Shown here in pieces: positions 38,744 through 49,600 of a stretch of DNA of 64,000 nt (its first letter is position 1; the number at the start of each line of letters is the position of its first letter). Source of the stretch: Pseudomonas parasichuanensis (GTDB taxonomy: Bacteria; Pseudomonadota; Gammaproteobacteria; Pseudomonadales; Pseudomonadaceae); NCBI RefSeq assembly GCF_021601385.1, contig NZ_BQHO01000026.1:1-64000 (forward strand). The letters are read 5' to 3'. The translations under genes were made by a program, and so were the position numbers. Below the pieces are notes generated by a model that made no database searches, was not told the origin of the DNA, and was given only the letters and a program-made list of their open reading frames with translations.

Positions 38744-40360
38744 CTACGGATCGACCCGCACCACGCAATTGCGCCCGGCATGCTTGGCCCGGTACAGCGC
38801 TTCGTCCGCCGCGCTGGCCATGGTCAGCGCATCGAGGCTGTCATCCAGCTGCACCACGCCGCCGCTGAAGGTGCACTGCAGGTCGTGGGGCTGCGCCGGG
38901 TAATGGATTTCGGCAAAGCGCCGGCGGATCTCGTCGAGCACCTTGTGTGCTGCCGCAAGGCCCGTGTTGGGCATGACGATGGCAAACTCCTCGCCGCCAT
39001 AACGGCCGATGAAGTCGGTCTTGCGCAGGCGTTGCTTGAGGAACAGCGCAAGGCTCTTGATCACCCGGTCGCCCATGGGGTGGCCATGGCGGTCGTTGAT
39101 CTTCTTGAAATGGTCGATGTCGAGCATGGCGAAGCACAGCGGTTGCTCTTCGCGCCGGGCGCGGAAGCTGCAGTCTTCGAGCAGTTGCAGGATGTGGGTG
39201 TGGTTGTACAGCCCGGTGAGGCTGTCGCGGACCATGCGCGCCTTGAGGTGGCGGGCACGGGCGGCGCGGTTGCGCACGGTGGTGATCAGCTGGCGCGAGC
39301 GGATCGGCTTGGTAAGGAAGTCGTCGCCGCCTTCGCTCATGGCGTCGAGCTGCTTGTCCAGGTCGTCCTCGGCCGACAGGTAAATGATGGGCACGCTGAC
39401 ATAGCGGTCGTTGTGGCGGATCACCTTGGCCAGCTCCGGGCCGGTGCAGGTGGGCATGTACAGGTCGAGGATGATCAGGTCGGGCTGGAAGTCCGCCAGC
39501 TCGCTCATGGTGCGGATCGGCTCGGTGAGCGTGCGGGTGATGATCCCGGCGCTGTTGAGCAGGCGCTCGGTGTGCAGGGCCTGGGCCCGCGAGTCGTCGA
39601 TCACCAGCACGCGGAACGGGTCGTATTGGGTGGCGCTGGTCAGCAGCTCGACCTTTTCCAGCAGGCTGGAGGCTTCCAGGGTGCCGGTGAGGAATTCCTG
39701 GCCGCCGGCGCGCACGGCGGCCAGGCGGGTGGGGGTATCGGTTTCGTGCAGGCTGAAGAACAGCAGCGGGATGTGCTGCTCCAGCCCTTGCTGGGCCTGG
39801 GCTGCGAGCTGCAGGCCAGCACCGGGGCCGGTGAAGTCCACGTCCATGATGATGGCTGCCGGCAGGCGCTCGCTCATCGACGCCTGGAAGGCGTTGGCGC
39901 TGAACAGGGCCTGCACGGTCAGGCCGAAGAACTCCAGCTGCTGGGCCAGGCGCTCGGCGCGCTCATGGTCCTGCAGGACGATATACACCGGTTTGCGCAG
40001 GGGGGGCAGCGGCACATTGTCGAGTTGGTCGCCCTTGCGCAGGCCGGTGCGCGACAGGCGCTGCATCAGGCGGTTGAGTTCGGCGATCAGCTCGGAGTTG
40101 AGGCGCGCACTGTTGGCTTCGATGGCGCGCAGCGTCTGGCCGATGGCCGTGGACAGGTCGCCGTGCTCGGGTTGCTCGAAGCGTTCGGCGTAGCGCTGCA
40201 GCCGCAGGTTGGCTTCGCCCAGTTCACCCAGGCCGGCGCTCGACCATTCGCCACGCTGCAGGCGCTGCCAGATCTCGAGGATCTGCCGGGCCTGGTGGAT
40301 GACCCGCTGGGCAAAGTGCTGCTTGAGGCGCTCGTGGCTCGGGTCGGCTGGCTGGGTCAT
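38744..40360 (-). CDS. gcbA: Diguanylate cyclase GcbA (REC-REC-GGDEF)
   Basis: 538 residues. A helical N-terminal part (1-120) is followed by a receiver-like domain (about 125-245, AIIMDVDF), a second receiver (about 250-365, LIILDLYMP with the Asp), and a GGDEF domain (about 380-538). The active-site loop is RYGGEEFAIV, and an RKTD I-site lies five residues before it, so product inhibition by c-di-GMP is likely. GcbA orthologues promote surface attachment in fluorescent pseudomonads. It is a separate gene 163 nt upstream of the chemoreceptor. Confidence 0.92.
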   Translation of the reverse strand: MTQPADPSHERLKQHFAQRVIHQARQILEIWQRLQRGEWSSAGLGELGEANLRLQRYAERFEQPEHGDLSTAIGQTLRAIEANSARLNSELIAELNRLMQRLSRTGLRKGDQLDNVPLPPLRKPVYIVLQDHERAERLAQQLEFFGLTVQALFSANAFQASMSERLPAAIIMDVDFTGPGAGLQLAAQAQQGLEQHIPLLFFSLHETDTPTRLAAVRAGGQEFLTGTLEASSLLEKVELLTSATQYDPFRVLVIDDSRAQALHTERLLNSAGIITRTLTEPIRTMSELADFQPDLIILDLYMPTCTGPELAKVIRHNDRYVSVPIIYLSAEDDLDKQLDAMSEGGDDFLTKPIRSRQLITTVRNRAARARHLKARMVRDSLTGLYNHTHILQLLEDCSFRARREEQPLCFAMLDIDHFKKINDRHGHPMGDRVIKSLALFLKQRLRKTDFIGRYGGEEFAIVMPNTGLAAAHKVLDEIRRRFAEIHYPAQPHDLQCTFSGGVVQLDDSLDALTMASAADEALYRAKHAGRNCVVRVDP

Positions 40361-40527
40361 GTCCTGACTGCTTGTTAGTAGAGGAGGTGCAGGTTCAGTG
40401 ATGGCTCTATGCTAGCACCGCTTTTCCGACAAGCGAGTGCCCAGGGTCAACAAAGTGTTCAAGGATGATTATTCAGTTGTCGACCCGTTGGTCGCTTATA
40501 CGAATGGCGGCGTCTGCTTTATAGTGC

Positions 40528-40550
40528 TGCCACGCGGGCTTGCCGTGGCA
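40528..40550 (+). other. Hairpin in the leader of the DUF2333 gene
   Basis: TGCCACG and CGTGGCA pair (7 bp) around a 9-nt loop, about 60 nt before the start at 40610. A TATAGT -10-like hexamer lies just upstream (40519-40524), so the hairpin may be at the very start of the transcript. No good -35 is visible. Confidence 0.4.
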
Positions 40551-40609
40551 CCCTGGCGCCAGCCAGAGGTCCAAGCCCTGTACCGTCTCCACTGATCAAG
40601 GACAATGCC

Positions 40610-41677
40610 ATGCTGGATTGGAAAAACCGTGAGGCCAAAGCCGAGCCTCGCGAGCGGGTCGAAGCCCGTGGCTCGGCCACCCGTAGCTACCTGGGCGGCC
40701 TCTGGAGCCGCGCCCTGGGGACCCTGATCGGTCTGTACCTGTTGGTCTGCCTGGGCCTGGGCTGGTACTGGAGCGAGGAGCCGGCACTGTTCCCGGTGCA
40801 GCAGAATGCCCAGGCTGCCGCCGAGCGCAGTGGCCAGCAGATGGTGATCGGCTACACCACCGTCGAAACCCTCAAGACCGTCGCCGGCACCTTGCTCGAC
40901 AAGCCGGGTGGCTACATCTCCAACGACCGCTTCCCGCCGGGGCTGTGGATGGACAACATGCCGAGCTGGGAATATGGCGTGCTGGTCCAGGTTCGCGATT
41001 TGTCCCGCGCGCTGCGCAAGGACTTCGCCCGCTCGCAGTCGCAGTCCACTGAAGACGCCGACCTGGCCAAGGCCGAGCCGCGCTTCAACTTCGACAACAA
41101 GAGCTGGATCCTGCCGTCGAGCGAGTCGGAGTTCGAAGAAGGCATCAAGTCGCTGACCCGCTACCAGAACCGCCTGGCCAAGGGCGACCAGGGCGCGATC
41201 TTCTATACCCGTGCCGACAACCTCAACAACTGGCTGGGTGACGTCGCGACCCGCCTGGGTTCGCTGTCGCAACGGCTGTCGGCCAGCGTTGGCCGGGTCA
41301 AGCTCAACAACACCCTGAAGACCGAGTCGGTGGCCCCGGGCCAGGCGCCTCAGGTCGATGAAGAGGTGGTCGAGACGCCGTGGCTGCAGATCGACAACGT
41401 GTTCTACGAGGCCCGTGGCCAGGCCTGGGCGCTGTCGCACCTGCTGCGCGCCATCGAGGTCGACTTTGCCGACGTGCTGGCGAAGAAGAACGCCACGGTC
41501 AGCGTGCGCCAGATCATCCGCGAGCTGGAAGCGTCCCAGGAAGCGCTGTGGAGCCCGATGGTGCTCAACGGCAGCGGCTTCGGCATGTGGGCCAACCACT
41601 CGCTGGTAATGGCCAACTACATTTCCCGGGCCAACGCCGCGGTCATCGACCTGCGCCAGCTGCTGTCCCAGGGCTGA
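40610..41677 (+). CDS. DUF2333 family membrane-anchored protein
   Basis: 355 residues. A basic cytoplasmic leader is followed by one transmembrane helix (about residues 38-58, LIGLYLLVCLGLGWYW) and a long, mostly helical, presumably periplasmic domain. The domain fits DUF2333, a Pseudomonas-conserved family without known function. It starts a rightward series and is followed after one base by the NUDIX gene, so the two are probably co-transcribed. A flexible acidic stretch (about 140-155, SQSTEDADLAKAEP) interrupts the domain. Confidence 0.85.
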   Translation: MLDWKNREAKAEPRERVEARGSATRSYLGGLWSRALGTLIGLYLLVCLGLGWYWSEEPALFPVQQNAQAAAERSGQQMVIGYTTVETLKTVAGTLLDKPGGYISNDRFPPGLWMDNMPSWEYGVLVQVRDLSRALRKDFARSQSQSTEDADLAKAEPRFNFDNKSWILPSSESEFEEGIKSLTRYQNRLAKGDQGAIFYTRADNLNNWLGDVATRLGSLSQRLSASVGRVKLNNTLKTESVAPGQAPQVDEEVVETPWLQIDNVFYEARGQAWALSHLLRAIEVDFADVLAKKNATVSVRQIIRELEASQEALWSPMVLNGSGFGMWANHSLVMANYISRANAAVIDLRQLLSQG

Positions 41678-41678
41678 C

Positions 41679-42215
41679 ATGGCCATCAGCACTGAAGAGG
41701 CCGCGCACCGCGCGGCCTCCGACGCTGAACGGGTGGCCTGGGTGGATGACCACGACCAGCCGCTCGGTGCCCTGCCACGGGCCGAGCTGCGTGAGCGCGG
41801 CCTGATCGGGCGCTGCACCTTCATCTTGCTGTTCAACAGTACAGGCGAGCTGTGCGTGCACCGGCGAACCCTGAGCAAGGCGCTGTACCCCGGGTATTGG
41901 GATGTGGCGGCGGGCGGTATGGTCGGGCATGAGGAAAGCTATGCCGACTCGGCGGCCCGGGAGCTGGAAGAAGAACTGGGGGTGAGCGGCGTTGCGTTGC
42001 GCTTCCACGAGAAGTTCTACTTCGACCAGCCGGGCAACCGGCTGTGGTGCGCGGTGTTTTCGGCGGTGTGGGACGGGGCGTTGCGCTTGCAGCCTGAAGA
42101 GGTGAGCGAGGCGCGGTTCATCGCTGTCGAGCAGGCCGAGCTGGAAAGTGCTTCGCTGCCGTATTGCCCGGATTCGCTGGCGGCTTTGCAGCGGTACAAG
42201 GCCAGCCAAGGGTAA
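41679..42215 (+). CDS. NUDIX hydrolase (YfcD type)
   Basis: 178 residues. The NUDIX box is complete: GGMVGHEESYADSAARELEE followed by ELG. The N-terminal part (RVAWVDDHDQPLGALPRAEL) resembles the YfcD/isopentenyl isomerase-like branch. Such enzymes hydrolyse nucleoside diphosphate derivatives; the substrate is not predictable here. It begins one base after the DUF2333 stop. Confidence 0.88.
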   Translation: MAISTEEAAHRAASDAERVAWVDDHDQPLGALPRAELRERGLIGRCTFILLFNSTGELCVHRRTLSKALYPGYWDVAAGGMVGHEESYADSAARELEEELGVSGVALRFHEKFYFDQPGNRLWCAVFSAVWDGALRLQPEEVSEARFIAVEQAELESASLPYCPDSLAALQRYKASQG

Positions 42216-42220
42216 CGGCC

Positions 42221-42307
42221 GCAGGCCCCATCGCCGGCAAGCCGGCTCCCACAGTGATATCGCTAACCCTGTGGGAGCCGACTTGCCGGCGATGGGGCCC
42301 GAAAGGT
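42221..42307. repeat. Inverted pair of REP elements
   Basis: Arms read CCATCGCCGGCAAGCCGGCT and AGCCGACTTGCCGGCGATGG, with about 25 nt between. The pair directly follows the NUDIX stop and precedes the promoter of the SUI1 gene. Confidence 0.85.
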
Positions 42308-42341
42308 CGCAAATCATTCGTAAATTGGCGCAATCCTGTAC

Positions 42342-42370
42342 TTAGCAAGCGCCGGATTTATCGTTACACT
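42342..42370 (+). promoter_or_regulatory. Candidate sigma-70 promoter of the SUI1/yciH gene
   Basis: TTAGCA at 42342-42347 and TACACT at 42365-42370 are separated by 17 nt. Four of six bases match in each box. Transcription would start near 42377 and give a leader of about 110 nt before the GTG start. Confidence 0.55.
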
Positions 42371-42386
42371 GCGCGCCCTTTTCGGG

Positions 42387-42408
42387 CTGCCGCACAACCT
42401 TGCGGCAG
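42387..42408 (+). other. Leader hairpin upstream of the SUI1/yciH gene
   Basis: CTGCCGCA and TGCGGCAG pair perfectly (8 bp) around CAACCT, near the predicted start of the transcript. Further G/C-rich complementary stretches follow before the ribosome site, so the leader is strongly structured. Confidence 0.55.
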
Positions 42409-42487
42409 TAGCGCCGCCCCTGCCAGAGTGGGGCTTCGCGGTCGGCTCCCGTCGGCCAGTTTTTGTCCTCAGCACCGAGGCACAAAA

Positions 42488-42859
42488 GTGACCAAGAAAG
42501 CTTCTTCCTTCGCCGCCCTTGGCGGTCTCGTTTACTCCACCGATGCCGGTCGGCACTGTCCTGACTGTGGCAAACCGGTGGACGCCTGCATCTGCAGCCA
42601 GCAGGTCATCCCCGAAGGCGACGGCATCGCCCGCGTACGCCGCGAAAGCAAAGGCCGTGGCGGCAAGACCGTCACCACCATCACCGGTGTGCCGCTGCCC
42701 CTGGACCAGCTCAAGGAGCTCGCCACCGCCCTCAAGCGCCGCTGTGGCACCGGCGGCGCGCTCAAGGACGGGGTCATCGAGATCCAGGGCGACCACGTCG
42801 AGCTGTTGCTCGGCGAGCTGACCAAGCAGGGTTTCAAGGCGAAAAAGTCCGGCGGCTGA
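42488..42859 (+). CDS. SUI1/YciH family translation initiation factor
   Basis: 123 residues from a GTG at 42488, with GAGG about 8-10 nt upstream; the frame extends further upstream, but only through REP and leader sequence. A zinc-binding-like motif (HCPDCGKPVDACIC) precedes the SUI1 domain (GRGGKTVTTITGVPL; later CGTGGALKDGVIEIQGDH). The family is related to eukaryotic eIF1 and affects start-site selection in bacteria, although its role there is modest. It precedes speA by 150 nt. Confidence 0.9.
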   Translation: MTKKASSFAALGGLVYSTDAGRHCPDCGKPVDACICSQQVIPEGDGIARVRRESKGRGGKTVTTITGVPLPLDQLKELATALKRRCGTGGALKDGVIEIQGDHVELLLGELTKQGFKAKKSGG

Positions 42860-43009
42860 GGCCGTCACGGGATTTTTGCCCAAGGCTTTCTAAACTCGGT
42901 TCTGTGCGCGTGGTCTACCTGCGGGCACGGACGAATCGTCATTTTCAGCTTCTACACTGCGCCCGCCCCTTGCGGGGCAGTGTCTTCGACTTATCCATAG
43001 GGGACTTGA

Positions 43010-44923
43010 ATGTCCGTACGACGCACACGCAAAGACGATGGTAGCCAATGGACCGTGGCGGACAGCCGCAGTGTTTACGGCATCCGCCATTGGGGCGCGG
43101 GTTATTTCGCCATCAATGAAGCCGGGCGCGTCGAAGTGCGCCCCAACGGCCCGGGCAGCGCCCCGATCGACCTGTTCGAACAGGTTGAAGAACTGCGCCA
43201 GAGCGGCCTGTCGCTGCCGCTGCTGGTGCGCTTCCCGGACATCCTGCAGGACCGCGTGCGCCAGCTGACCGGCGCGTTCGACGCCAACATCGCGCGCCTG
43301 GAATACCAGAGCCAGTACACCGCGCTGTACCCGATCAAGGTCAACCAGCAGGAGGCGGTGGTCGAGAACATCATCGCCACGCAAAACGTCTCCATTGGCC
43401 TGGAAGCCGGCTCCAAGCCCGAGCTGCTGGCAGTGCTGGCGCTGGCACCGAAAGGCGGCACCATCGTCTGCAACGGCTACAAGGACCGCGAGTTCATCCG
43501 CCTGGCGCTGATGGGCCAGAAGCTCGGCCACAACGTGTTCATCGTGATCGAGAAGGAGTCCGAGGTCGCCCTGGTGATCGAAGAGGCCGCCGAGCTCAAG
43601 GTGAAACCGCAGGTGGGCCTGCGCGTGCGCCTGTCGTCGCTGGCGTCGAGCAAGTGGGCCGACACCGGGGGCGAGAAGTCCAAGTTCGGCCTGTCCGCCG
43701 CCCAGCTGATTTCGGTGGTGCAGCGCTTCCGTGACGCCAAGCTGGACCAGGGCATCCGCCTGCTGCACTTCCACATGGGCTCGCAGATCGCCAACCTGGC
43801 CGACTACCAGCACGGCTTCAAGGAAGCCATCCGCTACTACGGCGAACTGCGCGCCCTGGGCCTGCCGGTCGATCACATCGACGTCGGCGGTGGCCTGGGT
43901 GTCGACTACGACGGCACCCACTCGCGCAACGCCAGCTCGATCAACTACGACATGGACGACTATGCCGGCGTGGTGGTCGGGATGCTCAAGGAGTTCTGCG
44001 ACGCGCAGGGCCTGCCGCACCCGCACATCTTCTCCGAGAGCGGCCGTTCGCTGACCGCGCACCACGCCATGCTGGTGATCCAGGTGACCGACGTCGAGAG
44101 CCACAACGACGAAGTGCCGCTGATCGAGAACAAGGAAAGCCTGCCCGAGACGGTGCAGTGGCTGGCCGATCTGCTGGGCCCGACCGACATCGAGATGGTC
44201 ACCGAGACCTACTGGCGCGCTACCCACTACATGGGCGACGTGGCCGCGCAATACGCCGACGGCAAGCTGACCCTGGCCGAGAAAGCCCTGGCCGAGCAGT
44301 GCTACTTCGCCGTGTGCCGCCGCCTGCACAACTCGCTCAAGGCCCGCCAGCGCTCGCACCGCCAGGTGTTGGACGAGCTGAACGACAAGCTGGCCGACAA
44401 GTACATCTGCAACTTCTCGGTGTTCCAGAGCCTGCCGGACACCTGGGCCATCGGCCAGGTGCTGCCGATCATCCCGCTGCACCGCCTCGACGAAGAGCCG
44501 CTGCGCCGCGCGGTGCTGCAGGACCTGACCTGCGACTCCGACGGCAAGATCAACCAGTACGTCGACGAGCAGAGCATCGAGACCAGCATGCCGGTGCATG
44601 CGGTCAAGGAAGGCGAGGACTACCTGCTGGGCGTGTTCCTGGTGGGTGCCTACCAGGAGATCCTGGGTGACATGCACAACCTGTTCGGTGACACCGACTC
44701 GGTGAACATCTACCAGAACGCCGATGGCAGCGTGTACCACGCCGGTATCGAGACCCACGACACCATCGAGGACATGCTGCGCTACGTGCACCTTTCGCCG
44801 GAGGAGTTGATGACTCACTACCGCGACAAGGTGGCCAGCGCCAAGATCACTGCGCGCGAGCGGACCCAGTTCCTGGATGCGTTGCGCCTGGGGTTGACCC
44901 GGTCTTCTTACCTGTCGTCCTGA
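43010..44923 (+). CDS. speA: Biosynthetic arginine decarboxylase
   Basis: 637 residues, the usual SpeA length. The pyridoxal-phosphate Lys is in YPIKVNQQ. Other conserved parts are [10 protein letters not shown] and the active-site Cys region near HDTIEDML and the C-terminus. It makes agmatine from arginine as the first step of putrescine synthesis. A strong GGGGACTTG ribosome site precedes the ATG. A GC-rich hairpin (GCCCC...GGGGC) lies about 40 nt before the start. Confidence 0.95.
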   Translation: MSVRRTRKDDGSQWTVADSRSVYGIRHWGAGYFAINEAGRVEVRPNGPGSAPIDLFEQVEELRQSGLSLPLLVRFPDILQDRVRQLTGAFDANIARLEYQSQYTALYPIKVNQQEAVVENIIATQNVSIGLEAGSKPELLAVLALAPKGGTIVCNGYKDREFIRLALMGQKLGHNVFIVIEKESEVALVIEEAAELKVKPQVGLRVRLSSLASSKWADTGGEKSKFGLSAAQLISVVQRFRDAKLDQGIRLLHFHMGSQIANLADYQHGFKEAIRYYGELRALGLPVDHIDVGGGLGVDYDGTHSRNASSINYDMDDYAGVVVGMLKEFCDAQGLPHPHIFSESGRSLTAHHAMLVIQVTDVESHNDEVPLIENKESLPETVQWLADLLGPTDIEMVTETYWRATHYMGDVAAQYADGKLTLAEKALAEQCYFAVCRRLHNSLKARQRSHRQVLDELNDKLADKYICNFSVFQSLPDTWAIGQVLPIIPLHRLDEEPLRRAVLQDLTCDSDGKINQYVDEQSIETSMPVHAVKEGEDYLLGVFLVGAYQEILGDMHNLFGDTDSVNIYQNADGSVYHAGIETHDTIEDMLRYVHLSPEELMTHYRDKVASAKITARERTQFLDALRLGLTRSSYLSS

Positions 44924-44927
44924 TGAT

Positions 44928-44996
44928 CCAAGGCCGCTCTTGCACGGTGTTGTAGGAGCGGCCTTGTGTCGCGAAAGGGCCGCAAGGCGGCCCCGG
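44928..44996. repeat. REP elements between speA and the MATE gene
   Basis: A short arm AGGCCGCTCTTGCA and the opposite GTAGGAGCGGCCTTGTG arm form a close inverted pair between two convergent genes. The pair fills the gap and could act as a bidirectional end. Confidence 0.8.
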
Positions 44997-44998
44997 CG

Positions 44999-46336
44999 TT
45001 ATTGAATCCAGCCCCCATTTTTCTGCAACCGCCACCCAGCCCACCCCAGCGTCACCGCCCGCAGCGCCATGAACAGCAAAAAGGCCAACCACAATCCATG
45101 GTTGCCCAACCCGCTCAGCCCCAGCGCAAAGGGCAGGGCGATCAGCACCGACACCAGCATTGCATTGCGCATCTCCCGCGCCCGCGTGGCGCCGATGAAC
45201 AACCCATCCAGCAAGTAACTCCACACCGCAATCAACGGCAGCAGCGCCAGATACGGCAAGTACGGATACGCCGCTGCGCGCACGCTGGCGATATCGGTCT
45301 GCAGGTCGATGAACAAATGCCCGCCCAGCAGGAACAGCACGGCAAAGCCCAGGCTGACGATCAGCGACCAGCCGCAGGCCACCACCAGTGCGCGGCGCAG
45401 GCTGTCACGGTCGCGGGCGCCAATGGCATGGCCGCACAGGGCCTCGACCGCATGGGCCAGGCCGTCCAGCGCATAGGCGGTGAGCAAGAGGCCGTTGAGC
45501 AGCAGGGCATTGGCCGCCACCGTGGCCTCACCCAGGCGTGCGCCCTGCACGGTCAGCAGCAGGAACACCAGTTGCAGCGCCAGGCTGCGCAGGAAGATAT
45601 CGCGGTTGACTGCCAACAGCGGCCGCCAGGCCTGCCAGCGTTTAAGCGCGGCCCAGGCAATACGCCCGGGGTAGGCGCGCAACGCCGGGCGGGTGAGGGC
45701 CAGGCCCAGCAGCGCACCGCTCCATTCGGCGATCACCGAGGCCCGCGCCGAGCCGATCACGCCCCAGTCCAGGCCCAGCACGAACCACAGGTTCAGGGCG
45801 ATGTTGAGCAGGTTGGTGGTCAGCAGGATCGCCAGCGGCGCCCGGGCGTTCTGGGTGCCGAGGAACCAGCCGACCAGGGCGTAGCTGGCCAGCGCCGCCG
45901 GCAGGCCGAACAGGCGGGTGTGGAAGAAGGCTTCGGTGGACTCATGCAAGGCGGCGCTGGGCTGTATCGCCTGTAGCGCCAATTGGCTGAAGGGCAGGGC
46001 CAGCAGGCCGATCAGCGCGGCGAAAGCCAGTGCCAGCAACAGCCCCTGCACCAGCACCTGGCGCAGCGCGGCGCCGTCGGCACGGCCGGCAGCCTGGGCG
46101 GCGAAGCCGGTGGAACCCATGCGCAAAAAGCCCATCAGGCCGACCATGAAGGTGAACAGCGTGGCGCCGACGGCCACCGCGCCCAGCTGGTGGGCATGGG
46201 GCAGGTGGCCGATCACCGTGCTGTCGACCAGCGCCACCAGCGGCACCGAGATGTTGGACAGGATCATGGGCGCGGCCAGGCCCCAGACCTTGCGGTGGGT
46301 GGGGCGGTGGTGCCAGGCGGTGGACAGTTCAGACAT
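44999..46336 (-). CDS. MATE family efflux transporter (DinF type)
   Basis: 445 residues from the ATG at 46336; the upstream extension is REP sequence. Twelve hydrophobic segments are visible, beginning LAAPMILSNISVPLVALVDS, typical of MATE family helix 1, with an internal repeat in the second half. It resembles DinF-type proteins, which export small cationic compounds using H+ or Na+. It is a single gene flanked by REP pairs on both sides. Confidence 0.9.
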   Translation of the reverse strand: MSELSTAWHHRPTHRKVWGLAAPMILSNISVPLVALVDSTVIGHLPHAHQLGAVAVGATLFTFMVGLMGFLRMGSTGFAAQAAGRADGAALRQVLVQGLLLALAFAALIGLLALPFSQLALQAIQPSAALHESTEAFFHTRLFGLPAALASYALVGWFLGTQNARAPLAILLTTNLLNIALNLWFVLGLDWGVIGSARASVIAEWSGALLGLALTRPALRAYPGRIAWAALKRWQAWRPLLAVNRDIFLRSLALQLVFLLLTVQGARLGEATVAANALLLNGLLLTAYALDGLAHAVEALCGHAIGARDRDSLRRALVVACGWSLIVSLGFAVLFLLGGHLFIDLQTDIASVRAAAYPYLPYLALLPLIAVWSYLLDGLFIGATRAREMRNAMLVSVLIALPFALGLSGLGNHGLWLAFLLFMALRAVTLGWAGWRLQKNGGWIQ

Positions 46337-46351
46337 GCGTAGGCCGGGGGT

Positions 46352-46460
46352 GCTTGGGGCCGCTTCGCAGCCCATCGCTGGCAAGCCAGCTCCCACAGGC
46401 TATGCGCCGAACCCTGTGGGAGCTGGCTTGCCAGCGATGGGGCGCGAAGCGGCCCCTTGT
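46352..46460. repeat. Inverted pair of REP elements
   Basis: Arms read CCATCGCTGGCAAGCCAGCT and its exact reverse complement near 46422-46441, about 35 nt apart. They lie in the divergent gap between the MATE and alpha-2-macroglobulin genes. Confidence 0.88.
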
Positions 46461-46601
46461 ATGAAGGTCGGCCATTGTACCGACCCTGCAACCAAACCGC
46501 GCGAACAGGGTCTCACTTGCCGCGCCTGGCCAGGTAACCCCTGCCCCGTTGCGCTATAGTTGCCCCCCTCACGTACACGCTGCCGAAGAGTTCACTCTCA
46601 A

Positions 46602-49600
46602 ATGCTCAACAAAGGATTGTTGCTGGCCTGCGCGCTGGCATTGCTCAGTGCCTGTGATTCCTCCACCCCGGACAAACCAGCGGCGCCCACCGAGGCCGCC
46701 ACCGCTGCCGCGCCTGCCGAAACGAAAACGGCCAAGCGCGAAGACCCGGCCGTGCTCGCCAAGCGCTACGCCGGCCGCGAGCTCAACGTACTGGATGTTT
46801 CGGAAGTGCAGCTCGACGGTGCCAGCACCCTGTCGGTCAGCGTGTCCGCGCCGCTGGACGCCAACCAGGACTTCGCCTCCAAGTTGCACCTTGTCGACAC
46901 CGTCAAGGGCAAGGTCGACGGCGCCTGGGAACTCTCCGACAACCAGATGGAGCTGCGCCTGCGCCACCTGGAACCGCAGCGCAAGATGGTCCTGACCATC
47001 GACAATGGCCTGCTATCGGTCAACGGCAATTCGCTTGAAGCCGAATCGGTCAGCCGCTTCGAAACCCGCGACATGCAGCCCACCGTCGGCTTCGCCAGCC
47101 GTGGCTCGCTGCTGCCCACCCGTCTGGCCGAAGGCCTGCCGGTGATCGCGCTGAACGTGCCCAAGGTCGATGTCGAGTTCTTCCGGGTCAAACCCGAGAT
47201 GCTCTCGACCTTCCTGGCCAACTGGGGGCGCAACAGCAGCCTGTACTACTACCAGTCCAAGGAAACCCTGGACATGGCCGAACTGGTCTACGGCGGCCGC
47301 TTCGACCTCAACCCTGCGCGCAACACCCGCGAGACCGTGCTGCTGCCGATCGCCGGGATCAAGCCGTTGCAGGCGCCGGGGGTGTACCTGGCGGTGATGC
47401 GGGCCTCGGGCACCTACGACTACTCGCAGCCAGCGACCCTGTTCACCCTGAGTGACATCGGCGTTTCCGCCCACCGCTACCGCGACCGCCTGGACGTATT
47501 CACCCAGGCCCTGGAAGGCGGCAAGGCACTCAAGGACGTGACCCTCGAACTGCATGACGACAAGGGCAAGCTGCTGGCCCAGGCCAAGACCGACGGCGAC
47601 GGCCACGCGCAACTGCCGATCACCGCCAAGGCCGACACCCTGATCGCCACCCAAGGCGTGCACACCACCCTGCTGCGCCTGAACACCGCGGCGCTGGACC
47701 TGGCCGAATTCGACATCACCGGCCCCCAGGCCAACCCGCTGCAGTTCTTTATCTTCGGCCCGCGCGACCTGTATCGCCCAGGCGAAACCGTGCTGCTCAA
47801 TGGCCTGCTGCGCGACCAGGACGGCAAGCCGGTCAAGGCCCAGCCGGTCAGCGTCGAAGTGCGCCGCCCGGACGAGCAGGTGAGCCGCAAGTTCGTCTGG
47901 GAGGCCGACCAGAACGGCCTGTTCCAGTACCAGCTGCAGCTGGCCACCGAGGCACCGACCGGCCGCTGGCAACTGCTGCTGGACCTGGGCGGTGGCCGCA
48001 AGCAGGTCTACGAATTCCTCGTCGAAGACTTCCTCCCCGAGCGCCTGGCGCTGGAGCTCAAAGGCAGCAGCAAACCGTTGTCGCCCGAGCAGACCGCCAC
48101 CATCCAGGTCAATGGCCGTTACCTCTACGGCGCCCCGGCGGCCGGCAACCGCCTCAGTGGCCAGGCCTACGTGCGCCCACTGCGCGAAGCCGTCAAAGCG
48201 CTGCCTGGCTACCAGTTCGGCGCGGTCACCGAGACCGAGCTGAACCAGGACCTGGAGCTGGACGAAGTCACCCTCGACCAGGCCGGCAAGGCCCGTATCG
48301 ATATCGAAAGCCGCTGGAGCGAAGCGCGTTCGCCGCTGCAACTGACCGTGCAGGCCAGCCTGCAGGAGTCCGGTGGCCGGCCGATCACCCGCCGCCTGGA
48401 ACAGCCGATCTGGCCCGCCGAGCGCCTGCCGGGGCTGCGTGGGCTGTTCGACGGTGAAGAAACCGACGGCGACGGCCCGGTGGAGTTCGAGTTCCTGGTC
48501 GCCGACCAGAACGGCAACAAGCTCGCCGCCAACGACCTCAAGGTGCGGCTGATCCGCGAGCGCCGCGACTACTACTGGAACTACTCGCAGAGCGACGGCT
48601 GGAGCTACAACTACAACGAAAAATTCCTCACCCAGAACGAAGAGACGATCAGCGTCAAGGCCGGCTCCACCGCCAAGCTGAACTTCCAGGTGGAGTGGGG
48701 CCCGTACCGCGTCGAAGTGGAAGACCCGCAGACTGGCCTGGTGTCGAGCGCGCGCTTCTGGGCGGGCTACCGCGCCCAGGACAACGCCGAAGGCGGCGCG
48801 GTGCGCCCCGACCAGGTGAAGATCGCCCTGGACAAGCCGGCCTTCAAGGACGGCTCCACCGCCAAGGTCACCGTCACCCCACCGGCTGCAGGCTCCGGCT
48901 ACCTGATGATCGAGTCCGCCGACGGCCCGCTGTGGTGGCAGGAAATCGACGTGCCGGCCGAAGGCAAGACCTTCGAGGTCGAGCTGGATAAAAAGTGGGC
49001 ACGCCATGACCTGTACATCAGCGCCCTGGTGATCCGCCCGGGCGAGCGCAAGGCCAATGCCACGCCCAAGCGCGCCGTGGGCGTACTGCACCTGCCGCTG
49101 GACCGCGCCGAGCGCAAGCTGGCGGTGAGCCTGCAGGCGCCGGAGAAAATGCGCCCGAAACAACCGCTGACCGTGAAGTTCAAGGCCGTGAATGCCGACG
49201 GCAGCGTGCCCAAGCAGGTGCACGTGCTGCTGTCTGCGGTGGACGTGGGCATCCTCAATATCACCGACTTCAAGACCCCCGACCCGTTCGCCAGCCTGTT
49301 CGGCCGCAAGGCCTACGGCGCCGACCAGCTGGACATCTACGGCCAGCTGATCGAAGCCGGCCAGGGCCGTTTGGCCAGCCTGGCATTCGGTGGCGACGCG
49401 GCCATGGCCAAGGGCGGCAAGCGCCCCAACACCACGGTGACCATCGTTGCCCAGCAGAGCCTGCCGGTGACGCTGGATGAGAAAGGCGAGGGCCAGGCCA
49501 CGGTCGATATCCCCGACTTCAACGGCGAACTGCGCCTGATGGCCCAGGCCTGGACCGAGGAGCACTTCGGCATGGCCGAAGGCAAGACGGTGGTGGCCGC

